NCBI GenBank assembly: GCA_905250115.1 | Contig: CAJNOI010000028.1 | Location: 420,381-484,380 of the forward strand | Direction: 5' to 3' | DNA length: 64,000 bases | From: Adineta steineri | Lineage: Eukaryota; Rotifera; Eurotatoria; Adinetida; Adinetidae | Shown: in pieces, positions 37,128 through 48,983 of the stretch | Numbering within the stretch: the stretch's first letter is position 1 | How the letters are laid out: every line of letters begins with the position of its first letter | The notes under the pieces: generated by a model | Told to the model about the DNA's origin: nothing | The model's input: only the letters and a program-made list of their open reading frames with translations | The model's database searches: none | Program-made: the position numbers and the translations under genes

Positions 37128-37808
37128 CTATACTTTTGTAGCTTGTGTTAGTTCACGTCTCATTGAAAATGCATCTTCACCATCAGCATAATAACGTGGA
37201 TCACGATCATGTATTCTATTTAAAAGAGAATTATTAGAATATAATTTCGATTAAATTAATCTTACGTGAATTTAAGAGCATTTTGATATAAGTGTAATGC
37301 TGCTCGATTACTAACACGTACATGTAATGAAACATATTTAGCATTGAAATTTTCTACCATTGCTCGACTTGCTTGTTCCATTAATTTTTGAGCTAAACCA
37401 AGACGACGATGTGTTCGTCGTACAGCCTAAAATAATGACAAAAAAATATTTCATTTTTAAATTTTATCTGAAATTTACCAAAGAAGTTATATGACCATGA
37501 GGTATGGTATCTTCACCATCATCTTCCCTATAAAAATAAAATTCAATATAGATTTTAACAAAAAAAAGATTTTATACATTTTAGCTAAAACATAACCAAC
37601 AATTTTTCCGCTATCATCTTCTGCAACATATGATAATTGTGGCCAGGATAAACCATGATAGAAATAATATTTCAGTTGATAATTTTCTGGTAAACATAAT
37701 AAATTACAATTTTGCATATTAATTAAATCGTCGGGCTAGAAGACATTCGTTTTAATTGGAGAAGAAAAATCAAATTATATAACTTACAGTAGCATTTCGG
37801 ATAATCAT
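37128..37808 (-). CDS. NAA10: N-alpha-acetyltransferase 10, catalytic subunit of NatA
   Basis: Five short exons join to about 158 residues. It begins [20 protein letters not shown] and continues [77 protein letters not shown] and ends [19 protein letters not shown]. This is nearly the human NAA10 sequence over the whole GNAT fold; [10 protein letters not shown] is the acetyl-CoA-binding (R/Q)xxGxA loop. With NAA15 it acetylates protein N-termini at the ribosome after Met removal. The flexible C-terminal tail of vertebrate NAA10 (about 235 aa in total) is absent. Introns are short and at GT-AG borders; the first exon codes for only seven residues. Confidence 0.95.
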
Positions 37809-39366
37809 TTTTAATAGTTTAGTTTTTATTCAAATAATTAAATAGTAACAAGAAAAATGAAAAATATAAAATTCTATTTAACCAATGAAAATATTCTTGT
37901 GTTGGAAAATGAATCATATTCATTTATGCATTTAGTATAAAATTAATATTCATAATTTTTATAAATTATTATTTTTAGACAATAATAATAATATCAGAAA
38001 TTTTAAGTTAATTAATTTCTTATAATTAGAAAAATATCATGTTAGATTTACATATCTTTCCGTTTGATCTGATTTTATCGAAAGTTATTTATATGACATG
38101 ATGATCTGTGCGTAGATCGCTAGAAATATGAATAATCTTAAGAATAATAAAGTCAGAAAAATAATAATAACTATTCGAATAATCATCATTATTAGAACGT
38201 TAATACTCAGAAATTGTAGATGGCAGTAAACGTAAAATACTTTCGTTTTCACTTAGGAAATGTTTAAGTATACTTAATCATCCAAGTCTTTATAATTGAA
38301 GTCTGTCCTTGTTTATAGTATTGTCAATGATTCGATTTATGCATATATAGTTTAACAATAAATGTCATTTTTTTAATATACAAAATATCGGAATCTAAGA
38401 AATTTATAAGTATCCTCTCAATAATAAAAGTTAACTTAGATTGTTTTTCCGGTGACTTTAAATAAATACGAATGATTGCTATTGAAATAGTTTGTGTGAT
38501 AGAAAATTTAGATTTTTTCATGAGACAAGTCTATTTAATTTATTTAATAATTCAATTCATGTTATGATGAATGTACAACAAATCGAACATTTTCAGTGTA
38601 ATACCATAAGTCTCAAATTTTGAGAACAAAGTGATAAGAACATAAGTAATCATAGAAAATTTAATTTTTCAGATGGTTAGTTTCCTATTTGCAAGTAGTT
38701 TTTAGTGCTAAATCTATTCACCACAACATGACTTCATGTGCCTCTATCATGATAAACATGTTTTTCTTTAATTCTGCTGCTGAACTCCTTTAGACGATGA
38801 GTACACATATAGATGCATATGGTTTATCTTTAGTTCAATTAGATGTCGCTTCAGTATATGTATATTTATATTTATAATCGCTTGTCAATATCCGTTAAAT
38901 CTTTTGTATTCAATCAAATTATGATTTTAATCAATATAAAATTTATAATAGAAGTATAAGTTTATAAGAATAAGTAAAATTGAATAATTTCATCTAGTGT
39001 CATCTATAAACAAACTTGAAAAACTGAATTTTTTGAATATAATTATTAAAATAATCCAAATAAGTTTTTATTACTTTTTGATTGATAAAAAAATTTTATT
39101 TTTTTTCAAATGACAAATAAACATAAAATTCTCGAGTAACATCTTGAATAGAGTTTCACATTCTCTTAAGATTCATCATGGCCGTCGATGATGTCGATTC
39201 GGAGAAGATTTTTGGACAAACAAATAAACATATCTAATACATAATAGAAAATACTTAAATCTTTCTTATCCTAGTTTTTGTTTATGTTTTTTTTTGATTG
39301 AAATTAATTTGATTTTATGTTCTTATTTTTAAGATCGACAATGCGTCGACGACGTCGTCTATTTTA
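37809..39366. promoter_or_regulatory. Divergent region between NAA10 and DGK theta
   Basis: About 1.56 kb between two start codons that point away from each other. AT-rich; a short frame at 38324-38521 has no domain. It should hold both promoters and any 5' UTR introns of the kinase gene. No site can be named. Confidence 0.4.
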
Positions 39367-42300
39367 ATGGCCGGTAGTGGCCACAATCATCAACAAATAA
39401 AATACTCATATTTTCATTATAATAATTCACCTGTACTCATCAATAAAACACCATCTGTATGCACTTCGACACACCTAGATCAATCGATGATGAATTCGTC
39501 GACATCTCCTTGGTATCATCCATCAGCTATCAGCGGTGAGAACGACGATTCAAAATCTTGTGATGGACCAAATGCACCTCCTGTACCATTAGCAACAATG
39601 AATAAACCACCATCATCATTATCATTAAATACTGATTGTACAAATACAAATCAACAACCATATGAAAATTATGGACATTTTTTTGTTAAAAAAACCTTTC
39701 ATAAACCAACATATTGTCATCATTGTGTCGAAATGTTATGGGGTCTCATTGGACAAGGATATTATTGCGAAGGTAGAAAAAAACAGAACAAAAAGGAAAA
39801 AAAAGAACGAATTTATTATATTGATTTTTATTTATATTTTAAGTATGCAATTTTATTTGTCATGATCGTTGTCGAAAATATGTCATATCGCCATGCTCAA
39901 GCATTGCACCTATACTTATAAAAGTAATTGAACAAGAAAAAAAAAAGACTAAATTAATTTTTTTGTTTATAATATATAAATAGAATCCCGTGTGTCATAT
40001 ATGGTCGGATATATCCCGGTTTAAACGTAAATTTTGCAATATATGTCGAAAACGACTTGAAGATTTTTCCGCCGTACGATGTGAAGGTAAGAGAAGAAAA
40101 TAAAACCCTATGTAAAATTCTCTCATATATATATTGTATTGTGTTCAGAAAAGATAATCTAGGAATAAATATCAGGTAAAATAAATTAACCAAAAAAAAT
40201 TAAAAAATTAACATTTGATTGATTCAGCTAATAATTAACATTTATTTTTTATCTTTGAATTAAATATATAAAAATATATATTTTATTTTTAGTGTGCGAA
40301 TATTATGCACATGAAGATTGCAAAGATTTTGCTGTTAATGATTGTCGTGAAACAGCTACCTATGTACCAACAAAAGATAATGTAAGTAATTTAAATTGAT
40401 CTGAGGTGTATTGTTTGAAATAGTTCTCAATGATCTCGGAGATGGTTTCTACGGAAAGATAATGTGTTTAGTGAATCAGTACACAAAGTTTATTGAAATC
40501 TTCTATTAACTGAGAATAATTAGTGAAATAGAATACTTTTATCAGTACGGTAACGATCTTCTGACTGCTTTTATTTGATCTGAACGAAGGATTTAAATCA
40601 ACCTAGTTTAATTGTGTTATCAAAAACGTATTTTTGTTAGATATGAGTCTTTATCAATGAACAAAACATTCAATTGAGAGTAATTCTTACCTATAATAGA
40701 AATTTCTATAGTTATTTATTTGATTATTACTTACAATATATATACATTACATGAAAAAATACCTTTGAATATTACTTTTCTAGTCAATAACATCTGTACG
40801 ACATTATCATCATTGGCGTGAAGGAAATTTACCAACAAATTCTAAATGTGCCGTATGTCGAAAAACATGTTGGTCAAGTGAATGTCTTGCTGGTATGCGT
40901 TGCGAATGGTGTGGAATAACAGTACGTATATATACATGAATAAAATGAGAATCTTCAATTATATTCTTTATATTTATTTTTAGACACACAGTACTTGTCG
41001 TTCACGTGTACCAGAAGAATGTGGTTTTGGTACATTAAGAGATATAATAATCCCACCCTCTGCTATATCAATTCCACGTATAGCTGATCTCAATAAAGAT
41101 CTTATATTAGGCATTGGAAATAATATGTCAAAACCAATACAAACAGCATCAAATAATAATTCTATTCAACAACCATCTGATTATGTTATTGTTAGTCCAT
41201 CAAATATACATGGTTCAAAAAGTCCTGGAACATTTAGTAAGTTAAAAACATTTATTTTATTTCATTCTGATTTAGTTGCATCCCCTTTATACACACATAT
41301 ATATATATAAATATGCATACATTTATTTTGTTTGCACTTTATTGCAAAAACTATTTATTATTAAACGTCTAGAACGACAAACATCATGTGTTTTACCAAG
41401 AAAAAATCCTTCTTCCACAATACTAACATCAAATCAATTATCAGTACAACGACCCACTCACAGGGGTACCGATTATAATTAGATAGAAATCAAATTTTTA
41501 GCACGTTTTCTTTTCTTATATTATTTATTTCAATGCCTGCATGGATCTAGAGTATATCTATTTTATTTCTTTTTCCTATCATCGTTTTTCTTCTTCTTCT
41601 TACATATATATATAGATATATAAATAAACAATAAATATTAATTTAAATATTTCCATTTTTATTAGTGAGAACATCATCAACAGAAAATCCATCAGGTGGT
41701 GATCCAGACACAGGTCCTATATTTACTGGAAAAGATCCTCAAAGTCGAAGTGGTCTAGACATGCATGAAGGTACAAGTGCACAGATAGAAAATGTACCAC
41801 CAACAACTACAAAGCTCAAATCATCTAAACCAGCAAATAAAGGACAACAAGATGAAGAAGAAGAACGAGGTAATTAGAAATAAATTTAAACTATATATAT
41901 CAATCAACATGTTATTTTTATTTAGAAATGATCAAAGTTTATGATGGTAATGCAACATATCGTAATGGCACTCCCCGTTCAATTTCCGTTCCCAAACAAG
42001 CGAGTTATACTCAAATTCTGGTATGTCATATACTTTATTAATAAATAAATAAAAATTTCTTTTATCTGTTTTTTTTCAGGAGGCCGCACTCCGTACATTC
42101 CATATCAATGATGATTGTACAAAATATTGCATCACTGTACCTACTGATGATGGTAAAAAATCTAAAGAAAAATTCTATTTAATTTAATTTATTGTTTTTG
42201 TTTTCTAGGTGGTAACGATCAACCACTTGATGAAACGATGCCATTAAAATCTCTTAAACAATTAAGCGGTCGTACACTTAATATTTATATTCGATATAAA

Positions 42301-44697
42301 GAACGTGGTGATATGGATATCGATTATATTCGAGTTTATCCTGGAATTCTAAAGTATGTTTTTTTTTTTAAAATAGAATTTCAATAAACAAGAAAATTTA
42401 TTTTTTCCTTCTAGAACACATGATGGTTTTAAATCCATTAGAATAACATCAGCAAATACAACGTTAGAAGTTATTGCTAAAGCTTTAACTGATTTTGGTT
42501 TAAATAATGTTAGTGCCGAAAAATATTCGCTGGTCGAAGTTTTACTTATATCAAATGTTAATTATACCGATCGAATATTAGAGCCCAATGAATATCCTTT
42601 ACATGTTCTACGAACACAGAGAAAAGTAAATGAAATATATGAAATGTTTTGTTATTTTTTTTTTTGTTATTTTATTTCAGGAATCTGTTCGTAGTCATCG
42701 TGTAACACGATTTTATTTACAACATAAAGAAGATCCTCATGGACCCTCTGTGTCTTTATTTGTCGGCAATTTACCTCCAGGTCCACGTACGGAAAAACAA
42801 TATGAAAAAATTCTTTTTCAAGATATATTTAAATCTGATAAAGATTTAAAATGGGATAATATGGATGTTATTTATTATGAACATGGAGCAATGGTTTTAG
42901 TATATAATGATAGTGATCGTGCAACACGTGCATTTACAAAATTACGACAAGCAAAACATGATCAAAAACAATTATTAGTATTAATGTTACCAAATATTCA
43001 ACCAGAATTTATTCCATCACATGTTACTCCATTACTTGTATTTGTTAATGTTAAATCAGGTGGACAACAAGGAGCTGAATTAATAACAAATTTTCGTCAT
43101 TTACTTAATCCACATCAAGTATTTGATTTACAAAATGGTGGACCATTACCTGGTCTATATGTTTTTCGAAATATTCCACATTATCGTATATTAGCATGTG
43201 GAGGTGATGGAACAGTTGGTTGGGTACTTAGTTGTTTAGATAATGTTGGTCAAGATGCATTATGTCAATCGCCACCTGTTGGCATTGTACCACTTGGTAC
43301 TGGAAATGATTTAGCACGTGTTTTACGTTGGGGTTCTGGTTATGCAGGTGGTGAAGAACCTTTAGCATTGCTCAGGGATATTGTTGATGCCGAAGAAATT
43401 AAATTAGATCGTTGGACTGTTGTTTTTCATCAAGATCAAGATAAACGTGCACCAGCAGTATCAGATTCAAATCCTGCAAAACCAACAACAACAAAACCAC
43501 CACAAACTCACAAAGTACCCAAGAAACCAATACTTAATCCAGCACCACCACCATCAGTTTCATTACCGGTTTGTTTATTTTAATTTCTATAAATTAACTA
43601 ATAGAATAATATAATATCATTACATCATCGATGATAAATAGTTCTAATGAATTTTAAAATATACTTAGTAGTTGTTAATGTGATGATAGTGTGAAAATAT
43701 CTTTTCATACAATAATTAACATTTGTGAATGTTATATGTATTGACATCTCTCAAGAGAATAACTATCGAATGGTATTCGAATTTTTTATTTTAACTATGA
43801 ATAGGAATTAGAAAGATTCGAATCTATAATCATAGTTTAAATAAAAAATTTTTTTTTCTATAGATTGCTATACAAGAAGGTACAACAAATGAAGATAAAA
43901 CAGAAATGTTTGTTATGAATAATTATTTTGGTCTTGGTCTCGATGCTGATATATGTCTGGATTTTCATATGGCAAGAGAAGAAAATCCAAATAAATTTAA
44001 TAGCCGGTACATTATTTTCTTTATAATTTTATCATATATATAATATTTGAATTTAGAATACAAGCGAAAGGTTATTATCTTAAAACTGGTATAAGAAAAA
44101 TGATGAAAAAAGGTGGTTTAAAAGATTTCACACGAGATATTGTACTTGAAGTTGATGGAAGACGTGTGGAATTACCACAACTTGAAGGAATTGTTATTAT
44201 GAATATTCTTAGTTGGGCAAGTGGAGCTAATTTATGGGGACATGAAAAAGATGAGAAATTTAGTAAACCAACACATTATGATGGTATGTTAGAAGTTGTT
44301 GGTGTTACTGGTATTGTACATCTCGGACAAATACAATCAGGTATACGGTCTGGTGTTCGACTTGCTCAAGGTGGACATGTAAGATTTCATAAATTTTTCA
44401 AAAAAACGAAATATATATCGAACTATTTTATTTTCAGATTCATATACGTATGAATAATGATTATCCAGTTCCAGTGCAAGTTGATGGTGAACCATGGCTT
44501 CAACCTCCCTGTGACATAACTATCATACGATCAGCACTTAAAGTATAGAAAAATAATCAATTCATAGGGCTTATATTTCATTATTCTTATTTAATTTTTA
44601 GGCAACAATGCTTCGTAAACGTAAATCTAAAATCAAACGTCGAAATACAGAACCAAGTGTTTATTTTCCTGATGTAGATGATGACTCAAAATGTTGA
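39367..44697 (+). CDS. DGKQ: Diacylglycerol kinase theta homologue
   Basis: About 17 exons can be followed. Three C1 zinc fingers come first: [17 protein letters not shown]...[13 protein letters not shown], then [20 protein letters not shown]...CKDF, then [20 protein letters not shown]...CEWCGITTHSTC. After a low-complexity linker (41.1-41.9 kb) come Ras-association-like segments ([40 protein letters not shown]) and the kinase: [25 protein letters not shown] (ATP-binding GGDG), [13 protein letters not shown], then the accessory domain ending in [13 protein letters not shown]. Three C1 plus RA plus DAGK is the DGK theta layout. It phosphorylates diacylglycerol to phosphatidic acid at membranes. 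The first ATG of the frame ([10 protein letters not shown]) is used. A possible alternative exon with a stop lies at 41383-41482. Confidence 0.88.
41383..41482 (+). other. Possible alternative terminal exon of DGK theta
   Basis: An acceptor CGTCTAG precedes a frame [20 protein letters not shown] followed by 16 residues and TAG at 41480-41482. If joined to the exon ending at about 41236 (ACATTTA, donor GTAAG) it continues in frame and would end the protein after the third C1 domain. The main path skips it to the acceptor before 41667. Amino-acid composition is coding-like, but there is no transcript evidence. Confidence 0.35.
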
Positions 44698-45702
44698 GAT
44701 CGTTTCTTTCTTTTTTCTTCTCGTCTCAGCTGGTCTGAGATAAACATATATATGTATATGAACCATATATTTCTCCCTGAAATAATTCTAGTCATTGGAT
44801 TTCTTTTTTTTTTCTCTTCGTTCGTTTTCTTTCTTTTTTTCTTCTTCTTCTTTGCATAGAACACATCGGTGACGCGCGCGTCTCTCATCTCATATTCTTT
44901 TTCTATTGTATACATATCAAGAAGAGGAAGAAGAGTAGAGATTACTATTATTATTATTATTATTATTTGAAAAATATGCGCGTGCATAATAATGACACAC
45001 ATGAAAAAGCAGAAAACAAGTATATACATATAGATATACTCTATTTCATTTCATCTTGAAATCTAGTCGCTGCTAATGATGTGTGTGCGTTTGATTGTTT
45101 TTTAGGCAAAATTTTTCTTTCTCTCGCAATTCTTTTTTTTTCTCGCGACTGAATAGTGTGTTCGTGTTTGTGTTTAGTCCTTTTTTTTCTTCTTCTCTCT
45201 TCTCTTCTATCTCGTTTTGTTTTTCTCGTATATTTTAAATTACACATTTATAAACTAACTACTAGAACAGTGATTCTCGTTCGTATTTACCTTATAGATA
45301 CTTGTGCGGTTTACTTTTCTTTGTATCGTTCATCTTTTTTCTTCTCTTCTTTCTTTTTTTGCCACAAAATGCTATCTATCCTTTTTTGTTTGGTTTTTTT
45401 TTCGTGTACAACCGCAGAAAAAGATTTTTGTCAAGTGTGTGTGCGTGTGTGTGTATTTCTCTCATGACTGTTCTGTACGCGCTCTCTTTCTCTCTTTTAT
45501 TTCTTTCTTCTCTCGACAATTCAAATAAATATCATACATTTAACATAAGAATTGTTTTTTTGTTTTTCTTGATACGAATAACGAACAGAAAAAAAAAGAA
45601 CCCGAGAATATCCAACATAAAAACACAATATTGAAAATTTAATAGAATTCCTTTTTTTTTCTTTAGATAAATTCATCGAATCGTGACAAAAATTAAAATA
45701 CA
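44698..45702. promoter_or_regulatory. Polypyrimidine-rich region upstream of Elongin C
   Basis: The plus strand is dominated by T/C runs (44790-44850, 45110-45230, 45320-45400, 45480-45510), with GT runs (45437-45456) and the palindrome GACGCGCGCGTC at 44871-44882. Frames reported by translation here are composed almost only of Phe/Leu/Ser/Cys and are not genes. It must include the DGK 3' UTR and the Elongin C promoter. Confidence 0.55.
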
Positions 45703-46124
45703 ATGCCTACAGAAACTGCCAATGCTACATCAGGTACAACATCAACTGTTTATGGTGGTTTAGAAGGACCTGAATCAATGTATTTAAAATTAATTTCATC
45801 CGATGGTCATGAATTTGTTGTACGTCGTGATTTTGCTATAAGTGCATCACCAACAATTAAAAATATGCTTAGCGGTCCTGGACAATATTCTGAATCGCAA
45901 CCAAATGAAATCTATCTCAAAGATATTCCATCGCATGTACTTATTAATGTTTGTCGATATTTTGCTTATAAAGCTAAATATACAAAGTAAAAAATTTCGT
46001 TTATTTTATATTTAAATAAAAGTTTTTATTATATTTTAGTTCATCGATCGATATACCTGAATTTCCAATCGACACTCAAGTTGTATTAGAACTGCTTGTT
46101 GCATCAGATTTTCTTGATTGTTAA
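45703..46124 (+). CDS. ELOC: Elongin C
   Basis: Two exons (45703-45986, 46040-46124) join to 122 residues. It reads [46 protein letters not shown]...[13 protein letters not shown], then [20 protein letters not shown] and [20 protein letters not shown] at the C-terminus, which is the near-invariant animal Elongin C (Skp1/BTB-like fold; human 112 aa). It joins Elongin B in the RNA polymerase II elongation factor SIII and in Cullin-2/5 ubiquitin ligases, where it binds BC-box proteins. The intron is 53 bp with GT-AG ends and interrupts an Asn codon. Confidence 0.97.
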
Positions 46125-47741
46125 TAGATCAAACATATATGAACTGTTTTCTTTTTTCGCTGCTATGTATAATGTATTAAATTTACGCCATATTCTTATT
46201 GAACAATGAGGAATATCAGGAAGAAAATTAGATATTCTTCTTGTTGTAAATATTCTAATCATTTAAACAAAAAAACACACTAAGATTAAACATAGCGATA
46301 TTGAGAGTTACCTTTTTCTTGCATTTTTTTTATCTAAAAAAGTTAATAAAATAAAATCATATGCAATTAGAATTCATTATATCAAAATAACGAATTAATT
46401 TAATTGATATATAAATCTAGTGTATGTATTTTGAAATGTGTTAATGTAGTAATTGAATTTATAATATCAAGATTAGAATAATAACAAAATGGTTAGGTTT
46501 TTTGTTATTTTATAGTCTTATTTATTATCGAAGGGTCACAAAAGAAGATTAAGATTACTCGGTCATATCTGTAAAACTCACAGTATTCGCTAAAATAGAT
46601 GGAAATCACCGAAGAGATCGTCCATGTAGAGAATGACATCAAGAATGGATGTGGACAAGACTGATCCGCACAGTGGTTGAACACAATGGGCGATACGCCT
46701 GCAACACATCATGAATCATGTAGTGTTACTTAACAATACATTCAATATGATCTATAAAAAGATCTTGTTTTTATATTCATGCCATTATTTTACGATTATC
46801 AATAACTGATGATGGAATATATAGTAAGATTAAACGTACAAAAATAACATTTATTTTATTTTCTTTTTGTTCTGATATTTCGTATTAAATTATAACTTTT
46901 ACGATATTATTGTTGATCTAATTTTTTACAATTAACGGATAATTCAAAGATGTTCTATTATTTATATTTGATTCATTCCGATGTATGATCTGTTACTTTT
47001 ACTATTGTATTGATTAGTTTCATTTGGTTAAACTCCATTGTGAAAAAAATCTCATTACTTTTATTTTTATTTGTTTGTAAATAGAAAAAGATATTATTTA
47101 ATTATTTATATGTAGAGAATGAATGAATAAATAATGTATTTAATACATAGATTAATATTGGTTTCATTTAACTATTGAATACAATCATGAAATATTAAGA
47201 TTTTGTAAATAATTTCTTTCTGTTGATAGAAATTAAAAAAAAAATCTTATCAATATGAGAAATAAAACTTTTATTGACGCACATTTTTCTTCGATTTCTC
47301 GATAGTGTAGATAATAGAGAAAATTTACTGTATTAAATCAAGTATATGCATATATTCAAAAATTTATCAAAAAATATTGAATAATTTAAATAATCGGAAG
47401 CGAAATTACAGCCTAATCAAAATCCTCTATTGAAATTATATATTAAAATAGATGATTTTTTCGGTCTTTAATCAAAATAAAATATTTCACTAAATTTTAA
47501 ATTGATAATTCAGATCTGAAATCATTTTCGAATTTCTTAAACTTAATCTATTTCTCGAAAACAATATTAGTTTCAGTTTTTTTTCTTGTATTATGTCTTA
47601 TATTTACTCTTCTTGAATAATACACTATAACAATTTAAAGAAAAATATATAGATAAAGAATCCAAAAAAAAAGAAAGAAAGAATAGAGAAGACAAAAAGT
47701 ATAAATATATATATCAGTATACAGTTAACTTATTGTTTTTG
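46125..47741. other. Intergenic with a retroelement tail remnant
   Basis: AT-rich except for a short stretch at 46530-46720 (listed separately). Many A/T runs and no other recognisable frame. It should hold the 3' UTRs of Elongin C and the GPCR, which converge here. Confidence 0.45.
46530..46720 (+). pseudogene. Possible non-LTR retrotransposon tail remnant
   Basis: The plus strand reads RRLRLLGHI at 46552-46576 and, in another frame further on, RRDRPCRE and HQEWMW. The end of many LINE-type reverse-transcriptase proteins has (K/R)RRLRWLGH followed by a GRPRxxW segment, so the order fits. Stops and a frame change show it is dead. The stretch is also richer in G/C than its surroundings. Confidence 0.45.
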
Positions 47742-48983
47742 TCATGAACTTTTGAAGAAACAAAAAAATAATTGTTTTATTTTCGTACGAAATACTAGTT
47801 GATATTGTGTTGTAAATTTCACATAGATAAAAAAATTTGCCAAATATGTTATTAATTCTAATAAATTAACAACTAATGCATAATATTTATATGAAATTTT
47901 TTTTGTATCTTTAAAAATAAAATTTGGATAAGCACATAACATAGGAATTTGTCCACATAAATAAAGTGATGATAACCAAACAAGCATAATTGTTAATTGT
48001 TTTTCTTGTTGTTGTTTTCTTATATGCATTTTACTTTTTGATGTTGTTGATACAAATGATGGTCGTTGTTGTCCATTTGTTCCTTCTTCAAGTGATGTTG
48101 GTATAAGACTATCAGTTTGAGATTGAGATTCTGATATATATTTATTAATTGGTTTTGTATCATGACCATTCGTTGACGGATGGAGTGATATAGACATTGT
48201 TGTTGTTAATGTCGGATTTTGTACGGATTTGGTTTTTGGTTTAAATTTTTTATTAGCAGCATGTACTGTTGATAATAAAAGACAATTTGAACATATTAAT
48301 ATACATATAGGAATAAAACGTAAAAGAATTTCTTTACATATACCAAACCATTTATATGCATTTGTTGTTGCTATTATTGTTACATCAAAATTATTACATT
48401 CACCAACTCTATATACAAGAAAATTAACTGAATTAGCAAGTACTGGAAATAGAAAACATATAATTAAAGTTAATAAGACACGATTTGCACTAAATAAACG
48501 TTGTTTTGACATAGGCCACCGTACACTAACAAGTCGTTCAATAGTTACAGTTATTGTTAATAAAACATTACATGCTGCTGTTATATTAGCCATTGGAAAA
48601 TAAACATTAACTAAATACCATATACGAAAATATTTATCATTTAATGTACGTGGTCGAGTATAATTTGTAATACAATATATAAATACAAGTATACATGTTA
48701 TACAATCAACAAATGCGATAAGACGTAAATATTTAAATGTTAAATTTTTAAATGAACGATCAAAAAATACAATTAAATTAATTACATTTAATATAAGACC
48801 AATAAGACATATTGGAGACATAATATATAAATAAAAAATTTGTTCAACAACGAGATATTGTAATGCCACACTACAATTATTTGTTGTTTCTATAGAATCA
48901 ATTGTCGAATTACTTAATAAAGTTAAAGTTAAATTATGATCGACAGCTAAAGCTGTCGATGATAAGATTATATGATCATTCAT
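47742..48983 (-). CDS. Rhodopsin-like peptide-type GPCR
   Basis: Intronless frame of 413 residues. The N-terminal 45 residues carry several N-glycosylation sites (NLT, NST, NCS). Helix 1 is LYIMSPICLIGLILNVINLI with the conserved Asn, helix 2 YLRLIAFVDCITCILVFIYC with Asp, helix 3 ends in VTIERLVSVRWP (ERL in place of DRY), helix 5 FIPICILICSNCLLL, a long Ser/Thr/Gln-rich third loop of about 90 residues, helix 6 LTIMLVWLSSLYLCGQIPML and helix 7 LLELITYLANFFIYVKF (NFFIY in place of NPxxY). The layout resembles FMRFamide/neuropeptide-type family-A receptors of invertebrates; the ligand is unknown. A perfect 10-bp palindrome with 2-bp spacer lies in codons 8-15. Confidence 0.8.
   Translation of the reverse strand: MNDHIILSSTALAVDHNLTLTLLSNSTIDSIETTNNCSVALQYLVVEQIFYLYIMSPICLIGLILNVINLIVFFDRSFKNLTFKYLRLIAFVDCITCILVFIYCITNYTRPRTLNDKYFRIWYLVNVYFPMANITAACNVLLTITVTIERLVSVRWPMSKQRLFSANRVLLTLIICFLFPVLANSVNFLVYRVGECNNFDVTIIATTNAYKWFGICKEILLRFIPICILICSNCLLLSTVHAANKKFKPKTKSVQNPTLTTTMSISLHPSTNGHDTKPINKYISESQSQTDSLIPTSLEEGTNGQQRPSFVSTTSKSKMHIRKQQQEKQLTIMLVWLSSLYLCGQIPMLCAYPNFIFKDTKKISYKYYALVVNLLELITYLANFFIYVKFTTQYQLVFRTKIKQLFFCFFKSS

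Noticed and set aside
44661-45703. Several frames of 60-120 codons on both strands
   Set aside because: They arise from T/C runs and their translations are almost only Phe, Leu, Ser, Cys or Lys, Arg, Glu; no domain and many overlap in different phases.
48229-48603. 124-codon plus-strand frame
   Set aside because: Antisense shadow of the GPCR, whose seven-helix frame is much longer and has clear motifs.
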